Positions 1-9,748 of a DNA stretch of 64,000 bases are shown here, piece by piece. The position numbers were made by a program, and so were the translations under genes. Below the pieces are notes generated by a model. It was not told the DNA's origin. It saw nothing but the letters and a program-made list of their open reading frames with translations, and ran no database searches. The DNA is taken from positions 3,761,501 to 3,825,500 of the forward strand of contig CP070233.1 in NCBI GenBank assembly GCA_017355425.1. Reading direction: 5' to 3'. Source of the DNA: Dolichospermum sp. DET69. Its GTDB lineage: Bacteria > Cyanobacteriota > Cyanobacteriia > Cyanobacteriales > Nostocaceae. Positions within the stretch are counted from its first letter, which is position 1. Every line of letters starts with the position of its first letter.

Positions 1-200
1 AAATGTGGCCTTCTTCTTTGAAACTGCCAAAAACCTCAACGCTTTGGTATAATCTGTAGGGTGGGCAATGCCCACCTGATTTTTAATGAAACGCAGATAA
101 ACGCAGATGATGAAATATCTTATAATTAATTTGTGAAACCCGTTATTGAACTTTTTTGAATTACATTAATCATTAAATAACAACTAAAACCTTAAATTTC

Positions 201-1157
201 ATGACTAAAAAACGTATTTTAATCACGGGTGCAAGTGGCTGTATTGGTCACTATATCAGCGAAGCCTTAATTCAAAATACTAACCACGAATTGTATTTAC
301 TGGTTAGAAACCCAAACAAACTACAAGTTGATACTACAGCCCGTCCCGGTATCACTGTTCTCCAGGGTGATATGCAGGAAATTGGTAAATTCTCTAATTT
401 ACTCAAAACCATTGATATTGCCGTATTAACAGCCACTTCTTGGGGTGGTGAGGGCATTTTTGATATCAATGTCTTCAAAACCCTGGAATTAATGAATCTG
501 TTAAATCCAGAAAAATGTGAGCAAGTAATTTATTTTTCCACTGCGAGTGTTTTGAACAACGATAATAAACCACTTAAAGAAGCGGGAGAAATCGGTACAG
601 ATTATATCCGTTCTAAATATGATTGTTTGCATCAAATCGAAAAATTAGCTATTTTTCCGAAAATTACCACGGTTTTTCCTACTTTAGTTTTAGGTGGTGA
701 TGACAAAAAACCTTATTCTCATCTCACATCTGGTATTCCTGAAGTTACTAACTATATTGATATCATTCGTTTTTTACAAGCAGATAGCAGTTTTCACTTT
801 ATTCATGGGCGAGATATTGCTACAGTTATCCAATATTTAATTGATTATCCACCACAACAGGGAGATCCCCGTCGATTTGTTTTAGGACAATCTTCTTTAA
901 CTGCTAATCAAGCTATTGAAGAAGTTTGTGCTTATTTAAATAAAAAGATTTACTTCCGCATTCCTCTATCTATAGGGTTAGCTAATGTAATTATTGTTTT
1001 ATTCCGGATTCAAATGGCAGCTTGGGATAGATTCTGTATGGATTATCGTCATTTTAGCTATGCTAACGCCATTAATCCTAGCAGTTTCAATTTGCCTAAT
1101 TACTGTGCAACTATGGCTGATGTTTTGAAAATTAGCGGTGTTAACAGTCCGCGGTGA
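201..1157 (+). CDS. NAD-dependent epimerase/dehydratase family protein
   Basis: This 318-residue protein belongs to the extended short-chain dehydrogenase/epimerase fold. The N-terminus carries the Rossmann motif GASGCIG (residues about 10-16), and a YIRSK sequence near residue 134 fits the catalytic YxxxK. Such proteins act on nucleotide sugars or isoprenoid/flavonoid-like substrates in the cytoplasm; nothing here identifies the substrate. The ATG start directly precedes the beta strand leading into the glycine motif, as usual for the family. It stands alone: no gene is seen in the 200 bases before it, and the next gene is on the other strand. Family assignment is firm; function is unknown. 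Confidence 0.85.
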   Translation: MTKKRILITGASGCIGHYISEALIQNTNHELYLLVRNPNKLQVDTTARPGITVLQGDMQEIGKFSNLLKTIDIAVLTATSWGGEGIFDINVFKTLELMNLLNPEKCEQVIYFSTASVLNNDNKPLKEAGEIGTDYIRSKYDCLHQIEKLAIFPKITTVFPTLVLGGDDKKPYSHLTSGIPEVTNYIDIIRFLQADSSFHFIHGRDIATVIQYLIDYPPQQGDPRRFVLGQSSLTANQAIEEVCAYLNKKIYFRIPLSIGLANVIIVLFRIQMAAWDRFCMDYRHFSYANAINPSSFNLPNYCATMADVLKISGVNSPR

Positions 1158-1198
1158 GCAATTTATTCAAACTAATCCTTGCTTTCTAGCAATTCTTT

Positions 1199-1292
1199 AG
1201 ACATCTGGTAACAATTAAATATGCGTTTTCTAGAACCTTTGTAGAGCCAAAATCCCTGCGAACATCTCTACAATCTTTTTTACCAGATGTCT
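1199..1292. repeat. MITE-like element with 13-bp terminal inverted repeats
   Basis: AGACATCTGGTAA at the left end is mirrored by TTACCAGATGTCT at the right end, about 94 bp overall, with no coding capacity. Inside is a second imperfect pair around TTGTAGAG/CTCTACAA. It lies between the epimerase gene and the broken TOPRIM-like gene. Confidence 0.55.
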
Positions 1293-1335
1293 TTTAGTTA
1301 AAGAATTTAGTAAAAGGTAAAAAAATCCTGCCCTT

Positions 1336-2104
1336 TTATATTGGCTCAAATTTAGCTATAGCATTGATAGCCTTTTGTAGGCTTGGAGAACATAACTTAG
1401 CCACTTCCATTTGCCAGTAGTTATTAACAAAGTGAATCAACTGTCCATTATAGTCTCTACCTACCTTTGCCGTGCTGTTGGACTGTGGAACTATAGCCTC
1501 ATGCAATTCACGTTTTTTAGATTTTCTCGCAATATTAATCAATGTTTGTTTCGGATCACTAATTTCGTCTACATTTTGAGGAATCAATATTTGTGAAACT
1601 GCCAAGAATTTGGCAAAGCTTTCTCTATCAGCTAAAATCCATGCTTCTACTTCCCTAAGAGGTTGTTTGAAAAGTATTAGATGAAACCGATAATCTCCAA
1701 AAACCTAACCCCCCTGCCCCCCTTCCCTACGAGGGAAGGGGGGTTTCAAAGCCTCTCCCCGCTTCGGGGAGAGGTTTGGAGAGGGGTTTATTTATACATT
1801 AAAAACTTTTCAAACATCCTCTAACAGCGATACGAAACAATAGATTAGGATGTTTTGGATATGGTAGCCATTCTTGAATTAGTTCCTGCGGACACTCTGC
1901 TGTGTCAAGGTCTGTTAAAACTATATAAGGCGTTCCTTTGGCAGCATTATTAAATCCTTTTATATTCTTTTTAAGATAGCCGAAACCGTTTTTAGAATAA
2001 CAATTACCCACTATATAAGGGCGGTTTGATTGGTGTAAAATTGCCCGCAATACAGCTTCACTCAGTGGGTCTTCAACAGCTAAATTAATAGAGATCAAGT
2101 CCAC
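1336..2104 (-). pseudogene. TOPRIM-like partner of the AAA ATPase, split by a MITE
   Basis: The gene would encode about 200 residues but is cut in two by the 163-bp element at 1659-1821. The first part (2104 down to the element) has an acidic VEDPLSE motif near residue 10 and a DLD motif near residue 66, the E...DxD pattern of TOPRIM-type metal-binding nuclease folds. The second part continues in frame with EVEAWILADRESF and ends at 1336. Removing the element and one TAA copy gives an uninterrupted 603-bp frame (R-I-A-V-R-E-V-E-A-W). The GTG start overlaps the ATPase stop by one base, so the two were co-translated. I infer an ATPase/nuclease pair of the OLD/PARIS/Gabija style; the exact family was not recognised. 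As it stands the gene makes only a truncated product ending shortly inside the MITE. Confidence 0.75.
1659..1821. mobile_element. 163-bp MITE inserted in the TOPRIM-like gene, TSD TAA
   Basis: The ends GAGGTTGTTTGAAAAGT and (reverse complement) GAGGATGTTTGAAAAGT differ at one position over 17 bp. TAA flanks both sides (1656-1658 and 1822-1824). The inside holds only C-rich and G-rich inverted runs and no ORF. A TNA duplication with ends starting GAG is what is known for the IS1031 group of IS5-family elements, so it was probably mobilised by such a transposase; that is inference. An identical right end (ACTTTTCAAACATCCTC followed by TAA) occurs at 53435-53451. Confidence 0.85.
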
Positions 2105-3258
2105 TATAAATGAATCTCCAATTTATTAATTTCAGATGGTTTAGTTAATGGCAATACGGCTTCAGCTATGCTTAAACCTCCTTCTAAGAGATCACGGACA
2201 TTATCAATTAATGATGCAGTAGTAACTTTAGTTCCTTCTGGACTTGGTGTTAAAAGGAGGATTTCTTCACCTCCAATTCCTTCGTCTTCTAATAAATCTG
2301 CGCTATGTGTAGTAAGTATTATTTGTCTTTTTTTCTGACGCTGTATTCGATACATTAAAGAAGGTAATTTCTTAACTATTGCTGCATTTAAAGATAACTC
2401 TGGTTCTTCAAGAAGTAGTAATGAATCACTTTCTAGTAATGACCACAGCAAGCCGATTAAACGTAATGTTCCATCGGAAAATTGATCTTCTCTTTGTTTA
2501 CCAGATTGAGGTCGCCAATGCTCATATACTGCTTCTAAATGTGGAACACCCATTTCATCTTTTATATCAGTAAGATGTTTCAATTGGGGAACAGCAGAAC
2601 GCAAAGCATTTTCAATTTTTGTTAGTCGAGATTTGCGAGTCTTTTCAGGGGTTTTGGTAATGCGTTCTAGAAAACTTCTGCCAAAAGCATCTTCTGAAAT
2701 TCCCTGTCCAGAAAATGCCTCTGGATAACGAAGTAACTGCGGTACAAGATGTAGATATAGAACTGATTCAAAAAACTTAGCAATTTCTCGAAAATTGGCA
2801 TTAGCACTAATTTGCTCTAAATGCGTTTGTGTTCTTCGTAATTCATCTTTTTTATCGTCTATGTCTGGTCTATTAACTATTATTTCATTTCCCTTCCATA
2901 CACGCTCATAGTCTAAAATAGGTTGACGATAACCTCTAGTTTGTTGGGTTATGCCAATAGCATATTTCCATATAGGTTCATGACTAGAATAATCAGACAG
3001 GTGTACTTCAATTTCAATCTTGGGATTTTGCCGCGCTGACAAACAGCGAATTTTGGATACTCCTCCACGATCTTTTACCGCTGTCTGTAAACCACCTCCG
3101 GGTTTGGCAATATCACGTAAAAAGCGAAATACATCAAGAAAGTTAGATTTACCACAAGCGTTAGGACCGACTACAAAAACTCTGTCACCTAATCCAACAT
3201 CTACTGACAGAAAATTACGCCAATTCTTGAGGATGATATGAGAAATAAACATTAGCAA
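2104..3258 (-). CDS. AAA family ATPase (AAA_21/OLD-like), likely defence pair
   Basis: This 384-residue ABC/SMC-like ATPase has a Walker A GPNACGKSN near residue 32 and a Walker B LLLLEEPELSLN near residue 283, followed by the LTTHSADLL switch histidine region. A KQREDQFSDGTLRLIGLL segment resembles the signature motif of this class. The N-terminal phrase ISHIILKNWRNF is typical of RecF/OLD-like ATPases that sense or bind DNA ends. Downstream and overlapping by one base is a TOPRIM-like gene, the usual companion in two-gene anti-phage or DNA-repair modules. Because that partner is now interrupted, the pair is probably not functional. The gene is alone on its strand upstream; the ATG at 3258 is the likely start. 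Confidence 0.8.
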   Translation of the reverse strand: MLMFISHIILKNWRNFLSVDVGLGDRVFVVGPNACGKSNFLDVFRFLRDIAKPGGGLQTAVKDRGGVSKIRCLSARQNPKIEIEVHLSDYSSHEPIWKYAIGITQQTRGYRQPILDYERVWKGNEIIVNRPDIDDKKDELRRTQTHLEQISANANFREIAKFFESVLYLHLVPQLLRYPEAFSGQGISEDAFGRSFLERITKTPEKTRKSRLTKIENALRSAVPQLKHLTDIKDEMGVPHLEAVYEHWRPQSGKQREDQFSDGTLRLIGLLWSLLESDSLLLLEEPELSLNAAIVKKLPSLMYRIQRQKKRQIILTTHSADLLEDEGIGGEEILLLTPSPEGTKVTTASLIDNVRDLLEGGLSIAEAVLPLTKPSEINKLEIHL

Positions 3259-3362
3259 TAAAAATAAGATTGCAACAGACCAGTTAAAAATACCAAACTT
3301 ACTATTTCTTTATCTTATCATAGCTATTTTCTAGAAAGCAATCCCTAAATAGATATTAAGAA

Positions 3363-3384
3363 GTGATTGGTTATTACCAATCAC
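3363..3384 (-). terminator. Hairpin downstream of ilvC
   Basis: A perfect 9-bp stem, GTGATTGGT / ACCAATCAC, with a 4-base loop lies just after the ilvC stop. Read on the minus strand it is followed by a weak T-rich run (TTCTTAAT). It is probably the ilvC terminator. Confidence 0.55.
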
Positions 3385-3405
3385 CTCTTTGGTAATTACC
3401 CAAAA

Positions 3406-4428
<1,023 letters not shown>

Positions 4429-4462
4429 TCATGAAATTGGCAGACTTATGATTGTATCGCAA

Positions 4463-4504
4463 ATTGGTCATTAGTTATTAGTCATTGGTCATTGGTCATT
4501 GGTT
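4463..4504. repeat. Heptamer short tandem repeat, six units
   Basis: Six consecutive 7-bp units of consensus ATTRGTY (ATTGGTC three times, then ATTAGTT, ATTAGTC and ATTGGTT variants) lie between the divergent ilvC and NDH-2 genes. Heptamer STRRs are a known feature of heterocystous cyanobacterial genomes. Confidence 0.9.
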
Positions 4505-4646
4505 GTCTCTCAAGATCCAAAAATATATCTGTGGATACTTTCATTTTTTGTTCAGAAGTTCAAAATAAACAGAAATAATTGTGACATTTTTGATACAAAT
4601 TTGTTAAGAATGGTTACAGCACCTGTAGTGAAAGGAAATATTTTTT

Positions 4647-6005
4647 ATGGTTGATCTAGCTGACAAAAAACCAATCCATCAAGTCGTGATTATTGGTGGT
4701 GGTTTTGGGGGACTTTATGCCGCTAAGTCTATGGCTAAAGCCAATGTGCAAATTACTTTGATTGATAAACGCAATTTTCATCTCTTTCAACCACTGTTGT
4801 ATCAAGTCGCTACAGGTGCTTTATCCCCAGCGGATATTTCCTCTCCCTTGCGGGCTGTCTTGAGCAAGAGTAAGAATACAAAGGTGCTGTTGGGTGAAGT
4901 AAATGATATTGACACTAACGACCAAAAGGTGATGGTGGGCGCGGAAGCAGTCCCCTACGATACCTTAATTGTCGCTACAGGGGCGAAGCATTCCTATTTT
5001 GGTAAGGATAACTGGGAAGAGTTTGCACCGGGTTTAAAGACGGTAGAAGATGCCATTGAAATGCGTCGGAAGATTTTTATGGCTTTTGAAGCCGCTGAAA
5101 ATGAAAGTGATCCGGTTAAACGCCAGGCTTTATTAACTTTTGTCATTGTCGGTGGTGGTCCAACTGGGGTAGAATTGGCAGGAGCGATCGCTGAATTGGC
5201 AACCAAAACCCTGAAAGAAGATTTCCGCAACATTGACACTTCAGAAACCAGAGTTTTATTGTTAGAAGGTTTAGATCGGATTCTTCCCCCTTTTGCACCA
5301 GAATTATCCCACACAGCAGAAGTGTCTTTAACGGCTTTGGGTGTAGATGTGCAAACCAAAACCTTAGTAACACATATTGAAAATGATATTGTTACGATTA
5401 AGCAAGGTGATGAAGTTAAAGAAATTGCTACTAAAACCGTGTTGTGGGCTGCGGGTGTGAAAGCCTCACCAATGGGGAAAGTTTTGACAGATAAAACTGG
5501 AGTTGAGAGCGATCGCGCTGGTCGTGTTATGGTAGAACCAGACCTAAGTATTAAAGGATATCCCAACATCTTCGTAGTTGGTGACTTAGCGAATTTTGCC
5601 CATCAAAATGATAAACCTTTACCGGGAGTTGCACCAGTCGCCATGCAAGAAGGCGAATATGTGGCTAAACTCATTCAAAAACGCCTCAAAGGTGAAACTT
5701 TACCCCAATTTAAATATGTAGATAGAGGTAGTCTAGCAATGATTGGGCAACACGCCGCAGTTGTTGATTTAGGATTTATCAAACTTAGAGGTTTCTTTGC
5801 CTGGTTTGTTTGGCTATTTATTCATATTTACTTCTTGATTGAATTTGATAATAAGTTAGTAGTAATGATTCAATGGTTGTGGAGTTATTTTACCCGCAAT
5901 CGTGGCGCGAGATTAATTACAGGGAAGGAAGTTATTGCACCTGTGCCAATTGCAAATAGCGACAATCAAACGCCAATCATCCCAAAAAAGCCGTTAAATG
6001 TGTAG
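4647..6005 (+). CDS. Type 2 NAD(P)H:quinone dehydrogenase (NDH-2)
   Basis: This 452-residue flavoprotein transfers electrons from NAD(P)H to the membrane quinone pool without pumping protons. The FAD-binding motif GGGFGG is near residue 17 and the second dinucleotide motif VGGGPTGVELAGA is near residue 168. A GYPNIFVVGDLA segment near residue 307 closes the FAD site, followed by the family motif AMQEGEYVA. The C-terminal part has a hydrophobic stretch (WFVWLFIHIYFLIEF) that would sit on the membrane, as known for this family. In cyanobacteria these Ndb proteins are often thought to act as redox sensors as much as respiratory enzymes. A terminator-like hairpin follows at once. Which of NdbA, NdbB or NdbC it is cannot be decided here. 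Confidence 0.9.
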   Translation: MVDLADKKPIHQVVIIGGGFGGLYAAKSMAKANVQITLIDKRNFHLFQPLLYQVATGALSPADISSPLRAVLSKSKNTKVLLGEVNDIDTNDQKVMVGAEAVPYDTLIVATGAKHSYFGKDNWEEFAPGLKTVEDAIEMRRKIFMAFEAAENESDPVKRQALLTFVIVGGGPTGVELAGAIAELATKTLKEDFRNIDTSETRVLLLEGLDRILPPFAPELSHTAEVSLTALGVDVQTKTLVTHIENDIVTIKQGDEVKEIATKTVLWAAGVKASPMGKVLTDKTGVESDRAGRVMVEPDLSIKGYPNIFVVGDLANFAHQNDKPLPGVAPVAMQEGEYVAKLIQKRLKGETLPQFKYVDRGSLAMIGQHAAVVDLGFIKLRGFFAWFVWLFIHIYFLIEFDNKLVVMIQWLWSYFTRNRGARLITGKEVIAPVPIANSDNQTPIIPKKPLNV

Positions 6006-6013
6006 TTTTGTAG

Positions 6014-6032
6014 AGTGGGTTAATAACCCACT
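6014..6032 (+). terminator. Terminator-like hairpin after NDH-2
   Basis: The inverted repeat AGTGGGTTA/TAACCCACT is followed by ATTTTGATTT, nine bases after the NDH-2 stop. Confidence 0.5.
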
Positions 6033-6189
6033 ATTTTGATTTAGAATAGACGCAAACTCCCATTGCTTGGAAAGGAATGCGGGCTGTGATATGCCCGTAT
6101 ATTTTAATAATAATTAGACTGTAGTATCTAAATTCTGATATACTATAACCAGTAAGAGTTTTTACTATTTCACTTATTGTCTTAAAAAT

Positions 6190-6861
6190 ATGTCCAGCAC
6201 AATCTTAAAAGCTAAAGATATAGAAAATGCAAAACACATAATTGCTAACGATTTGGAAGAAACTATCAGATTTTTGAATCGTTGTGGTGGATTTAGTCAT
6301 AAAAATGATGAAGAAAAGAATAAATTTGATGAATATATTAAAATTGCTCAAGGAAAAGGCAAATCTCTTGTAGAACTCAAGCAAGATTTATTATTAGGAA
6401 AGAAGAAATTTCAAAAAGCAATGCAAATGTTGTTAGAAATCTTCGGAAGCAATGAATCACGAAATTTTTTTGAAAGGAATATCCGAGCATTAAATTTACT
6501 AACAGAATCTGTTATTGAATGTTGGGATTTTTATTCATCAGATACACAAGAGTTTTTAAGAAAATTTGCCTTGGATGCTGCTGAATTTAATAGAGTGATA
6601 AATGTTGCTTCGTCTGCGGAAATTAACAGTTCTACCGCAGTTGAAGAATGGAAAATCATTGAAGAAGTAGCCAAACAACATGAAAAAGCAGTACAGAGAT
6701 TTATCAACTCTGTCACAGGACCAATAGACTGGAAAAATTGTGAAACGGATTTAGGAAGAAAACTTTTTAAAATTAAAGAAAAAATAATTCTGTCTGGAGA
6801 ACCGCTGTTAACTTCAGCAGAATTTGATCAATATCTTGAACAACAAACAGAAAATAACTAA
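6190..6861 (+). CDS. Hypothetical 223-aa protein upstream of a PIN toxin
   Basis: I do not recognise this protein. It is 223 residues, rich in Lys, Glu and Asn, without a signal peptide or membrane segment, and reads as mostly alpha-helical with amphipathic stretches. It ends 17 bases before the start of a PIN-domain gene on the same strand, so the two are probably one transcript. The position suggests an antitoxin or regulator of the PIN protein, but at 223 residues it is much longer than ordinary antitoxins and shows no helix-turn-helix or AbrB-like motif that I can see. Codon use is AT-rich like its PIN neighbour. Confidence 0.7.
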   Translation: MSSTILKAKDIENAKHIIANDLEETIRFLNRCGGFSHKNDEEKNKFDEYIKIAQGKGKSLVELKQDLLLGKKKFQKAMQMLLEIFGSNESRNFFERNIRALNLLTESVIECWDFYSSDTQEFLRKFALDAAEFNRVINVASSAEINSSTAVEEWKIIEEVAKQHEKAVQRFINSVTGPIDWKNCETDLGRKLFKIKEKIILSGEPLLTSAEFDQYLEQQTENN

Positions 6862-6878
6862 ATAAACAATTTAATCGG

Positions 6879-7295
6879 GTGAAAAGAACTTATATAGATT
6901 CCTGCGTATTAATAGCAGCAGCAACATTAGATAATAGTGATCCAATCTGCCAAGAAGCTTTAAAAATTTTAGGTAGTGCGGAACGCTATTTTATTTCTAG
7001 TTATTATGTCAAATTTGAAATATTACCTCATGCTATCAGAAATAAAAGAAAACTAGAAGCAGAGTTTTATGAAACATTTTTTGATAGTGTACAAGAATGG
7101 GTAGAACCTAATCAAAAATTATTAGAATGTGCATATAACGAAATTATTACAAATAATAATGGATTGAGTGGAATTGATGCAATTCATGTTGCTGCTGCGT
7201 TGCTAGGAAAAGCAGATGAGTTAATTACCGCCGAAAAAAAAGAAAAGCCAATTTGTCAAGTTAAATCAATTAAAGTGATTACATTGAGAAAATAA
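6879..7295 (+). CDS. PIN-domain ribonuclease, toxin-like
   Basis: This 138-residue protein has the PIN fold signature: an N-terminal YIDSCVLI with the first catalytic Asp (residue 7), a central acidic residue in VKFEILP (about residue 48), and SGIDAIHVAAAL with the third acidic residue (about residue 115). Near the C-terminus LITAEKKEK replaces the usual LxTxD/R motif. PIN proteins of this size are usually RNA-cleaving toxins of VapC type that need Mg2+. The start is GTG, 17 bases after the partner stop. The combination with a 223-residue upstream gene is not the usual VapBC arrangement. Family assignment is good; toxin activity is inferred. Confidence 0.8.
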   Translation: MKRTYIDSCVLIAAATLDNSDPICQEALKILGSAERYFISSYYVKFEILPHAIRNKRKLEAEFYETFFDSVQEWVEPNQKLLECAYNEIITNNNGLSGIDAIHVAAALLGKADELITAEKKEKPICQVKSIKVITLRK

Positions 7296-7387
7296 TTGAT
7301 TGTTAGGGTAAGTGTGTTAAAGATTAAAATAAAAATGTAGAATCATGTATTAAAATAGCTGTATTTTGTATCGCTATCACTGAGATA

Positions 7388-8652
7388 ACCTGAGTTCGAC
7401 GTAAGAGAATAACTTACAAGTGTTGACTGGAAAGAGTTTCAGGATTAAATAAATTTTTAGCGGTTGTCAATAATTTCCGGTTATTGACAATTGCTTGGGA
7501 ATAAATAATATAAATTGTAAATTTTTCTTAAAAACCATTAAATAACATTACTAATCATACTCAAGATTGTACCAAAGATTTAAGAATAAAGTAGTTGTTT
7601 GAGCAAGGAAAAATGGACAATGGAATTAGAACAATTATTTTGTGCAATAGATGATTTCTGTTTGGATTTTGAAGCAAAATTGAACTCAGAACTAATTTCG
7701 AGCCAGTCACAAAAAAGAAAAAGAAAAAGTCGCTTATGTTTAAGTGAAGTCATGACTATTATTGTTCATTTTCACCAATCAAGTTATCGTAATTTTCAGG
7801 ACTATTATCAAAAAAGCATTTTAACAACCTACCACAGATATTTTCCATCTTTAGTGAGTTATAATCGCTTTGTTGAATTAATGCCTGATGCTTTACTGCC
7901 TTTGATTTGCTATCTTAATAGTCGAAAAGGTCAATGTAGTGGCATCTCTTTTATTGACAGCATGGGTATTCCTATTTGTCATAATAAAAGAGCAAAAAGA
8001 AATAAAGTTTTCCGTGGCTTATCGGGATGGGGCAAGAGTTCTGTGGATTGCTACTTTGGATTTAAACTTCATTTAATTATTAATGAACAAGGCAAATTAT
8101 TAGCTTTTCAAGTTACTCCCGGAAATGTTGATGACCGGAAACCAGTTCCTACTTTGGCACAAAATTTATGGGGAAGACTTTTTGGAGATAAAGGATATAT
8201 TTCTAAAAGTTTATTTCAGGAACTATTGGAAAATGATGTGAAATTAATTACTCCTTTTAAGAAGAATATGAAGAATAAATTAGTTGAATTGTGGGAAAAA
8301 CTTATGTTAAGAAAAAGAGCTTTAATTGAAACTGTCAATGACCAACTTCAAAATATTTCCCAAGTTGTTCATTCTCGTCATCGCAGTATTTCTAATTTTA
8401 TGGTTAATATTATTGCTGGTTTAATTGCTTATACTTGGCAAGATAAAAAACCTTCTTTAAAATTAGATAAACATGAAGTAACTTCTCTACCAGCTTTATT
8501 AATTTAATTATTTTCATGCAATTAAATTGTGAGTCCAAAATATTCAATTTTGGATTGTTTTCTCTTGTTTGTTTATTGTCAATAATCATTGCTAATTGAG
8601 AAAAGCCCGATATAATTAGTTTTCAGGATGATTATTTATATCGAACTCAGGT
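7388..8652 (+). mobile_element. IS982-family insertion sequence
   Basis: The element is bounded by ACCTGAGTTCGA at 7388 and its reverse complement TCGAACTCAGGT ending at 8652, about 1,265 bp. It encodes one IS982-type transposase. A hairpin around TGTCAATAA/TTATTGACA lies in the left non-coding part. No target duplication is visible (left flank GAGATA, right flank GATGAA). The right flank is the inside of a DUF3368 gene while the left flank is unrelated, so a deletion or rearrangement next to the element is likely. Confidence 0.8.
7620..8507 (+). CDS. IS982 family transposase
   Basis: This DDE transposase of about 295 residues has the IS982 order of motifs: FIDSMGIPICHN with the first Asp, TPGNVDDRKPV with the second acidic site, FGDKGYIS, and RALIETVNDQLQN with the glutamate. 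It would catalyse cut-and-paste movement of the surrounding element. The reading frame is open from a TTG at 7599, but ATG at 7620 (MELEQLFCAIDDF) matches the family start better. The gene looks intact, so the copy may still be active. The transposase sits centrally between the terminal inverted repeats. Confidence 0.9.
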   Translation: MELEQLFCAIDDFCLDFEAKLNSELISSQSQKRKRKSRLCLSEVMTIIVHFHQSSYRNFQDYYQKSILTTYHRYFPSLVSYNRFVELMPDALLPLICYLNSRKGQCSGISFIDSMGIPICHNKRAKRNKVFRGLSGWGKSSVDCYFGFKLHLIINEQGKLLAFQVTPGNVDDRKPVPTLAQNLWGRLFGDKGYISKSLFQELLENDVKLITPFKKNMKNKLVELWEKLMLRKRALIETVNDQLQNISQVVHSRHRSISNFMVNIIAGLIAYTWQDKKPSLKLDKHEVTSLPALLI

Positions 8653-8856
8653 GATGAAAGAGCTGCCAGGAAGGTGGCTATGGCTCGAAAATTACCTCTA
8701 ATTGGGACTGTGGGGATTTTGCTATTAGCGAAGCGTCGAGGTTTGTTGCATAGTGTTAAGGCTGTTTTAGATGAAATGCAAGCACAGGGAATGAGAATTT
8801 CAGATCGGCTTTATGTGCAGGTTTTGACTTTAGCACAGGAAAATAACGGTGAATAA
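8653..8856 (+). pseudogene. C-terminal remnant of a DUF3368 (PIN-like) protein
   Basis: Directly from the right end of the IS982 element the frame reads DERAARKVAMARKLPLIGT and on through GILLLAKRRGLLHSVK to a normal C-terminus. That is the last third of a DUF3368 protein, a PIN-like toxin family (established family knowledge). The N-terminal two thirds are absent: the sequence left of the element is unrelated, so they were lost by deletion. A start at 8674 would give only 60 residues without the catalytic core. Confidence 0.8.
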
Positions 8857-8964
8857 TGGGTAAGTATGAAACTCACTATTTTTAATATCCGAATATTGCA
8901 TTTCTAAACCAAATCATCTTGCGACATAATAGAAATAGAAATTCTATCTTTAGGATTGTTAAGA

Positions 8965-9690
8965 ATGTATCAAACAGATCCGCCACTTTCCCCTAAAGAA
9001 ACATTACCGACAATGTATGATCTTCCTAGCGAAGACCCGGAGGAACCTGGTTTGCCAGATCAATTTCATTTATTCCAACCACAATTATTAGCAGAAACAT
9101 TCCGTCCCCCTAACTATCCTAGCGACCAAATATTTACAGTTAGTGATATGAATCTTTATTATGATTCTCGTCACCCACAGTGGTATAAACGCCCAGATTG
9201 GTTTGCCGTGTTAGGTGTTCCTTCTCTTTATAACAAAAGAGATTTGCGGTTAAGTTATGTAGTTTGGCAAGAAGCAGTTAATCCGTATATTGTAGTTGAA
9301 TTACTCTCACCGGGAACAGAAAAAGAAGACTTAGGGCAAACATTAAGAGATGTAGAAAAACCTCCTGGTAAATGGGAAGTTTACGAACAAATTTTAAGAG
9401 TACCCTATTACGCTATCTTTGATCGTTATAAATCTCAATTTAGAATGTTTCAGTTAACAGGCGCTCGTTATGCTGAAGTAGAATTATCAGATTTCCGGTT
9501 TTGGATTCCCGAAATAGAATTAGGTTTGGGAGTGTGGCAAGGAAGTTATAAAACTGTCGAAATGCCTTGGTTACGTTGGTATGACAAAGACGGTAATTGG
9601 ATGCTAACTAGTACAGAAGAGGAAAAACAAAAAACCGAAAGATTAATTGCCCAACTGAGATCGCTTGGTATTGAACCTGATTTAGACTAG
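8965..9690 (+). CDS. Uma2 family (DUF820) endonuclease-like protein
   Basis: This protein of about 241 residues belongs to the Uma2/DUF820 family, very abundant in cyanobacteria and related in fold to PD-(D/E)XK nucleases. Recognisable are YDSRHPQWYKRPDWFAVLG (residues about 67-85), the acidic VVELLSPGTE strand near residue 111, and WEVYEQILRVPYYAIFD. The typical Glu and following Asp/Lys positions fit a metal-dependent nuclease, but most members have no proven function. The frame is open from TTG at 8956; the ATG at 8965 is preferred. A strong terminator hairpin follows the stop. Confidence 0.85.
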   Translation: MYQTDPPLSPKETLPTMYDLPSEDPEEPGLPDQFHLFQPQLLAETFRPPNYPSDQIFTVSDMNLYYDSRHPQWYKRPDWFAVLGVPSLYNKRDLRLSYVVWQEAVNPYIVVELLSPGTEKEDLGQTLRDVEKPPGKWEVYEQILRVPYYAIFDRYKSQFRMFQLTGARYAEVELSDFRFWIPEIELGLGVWQGSYKTVEMPWLRWYDKDGNWMLTSTEEEKQKTERLIAQLRSLGIEPDLD

Positions 9691-9694
9691 ATAT

Positions 9695-9745
9695 AATTCC
9701 TCACCTTCTCTTTCCCAGTTGAAGAAAGGGAATGAGGAATTTTTT
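9695..9745. terminator. Terminator between convergent genes
   Basis: AATTCCTCA pairs with TGAGGAATT around an inner CTTTC/GAAAG stem, followed by a run of Ts on the plus strand. It lies between the convergent Uma2 gene and the zinc-ribbon gene and can end transcription of the former, probably both. Confidence 0.7.
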
Positions 9746-9748
9746 GAT

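Noticed and set aside
1336-1605. Independent 89-residue gene
   Set aside because: The frame continues upstream into EVEAWILADRESFAKFL and belongs to the MITE-split TOPRIM-like gene.
4994-5569. 191-codon minus-strand frame
   Set aside because: It is antisense to the NDH-2 gene, with Ser/Thr/Pro-rich shadow composition and no recognisable motif.
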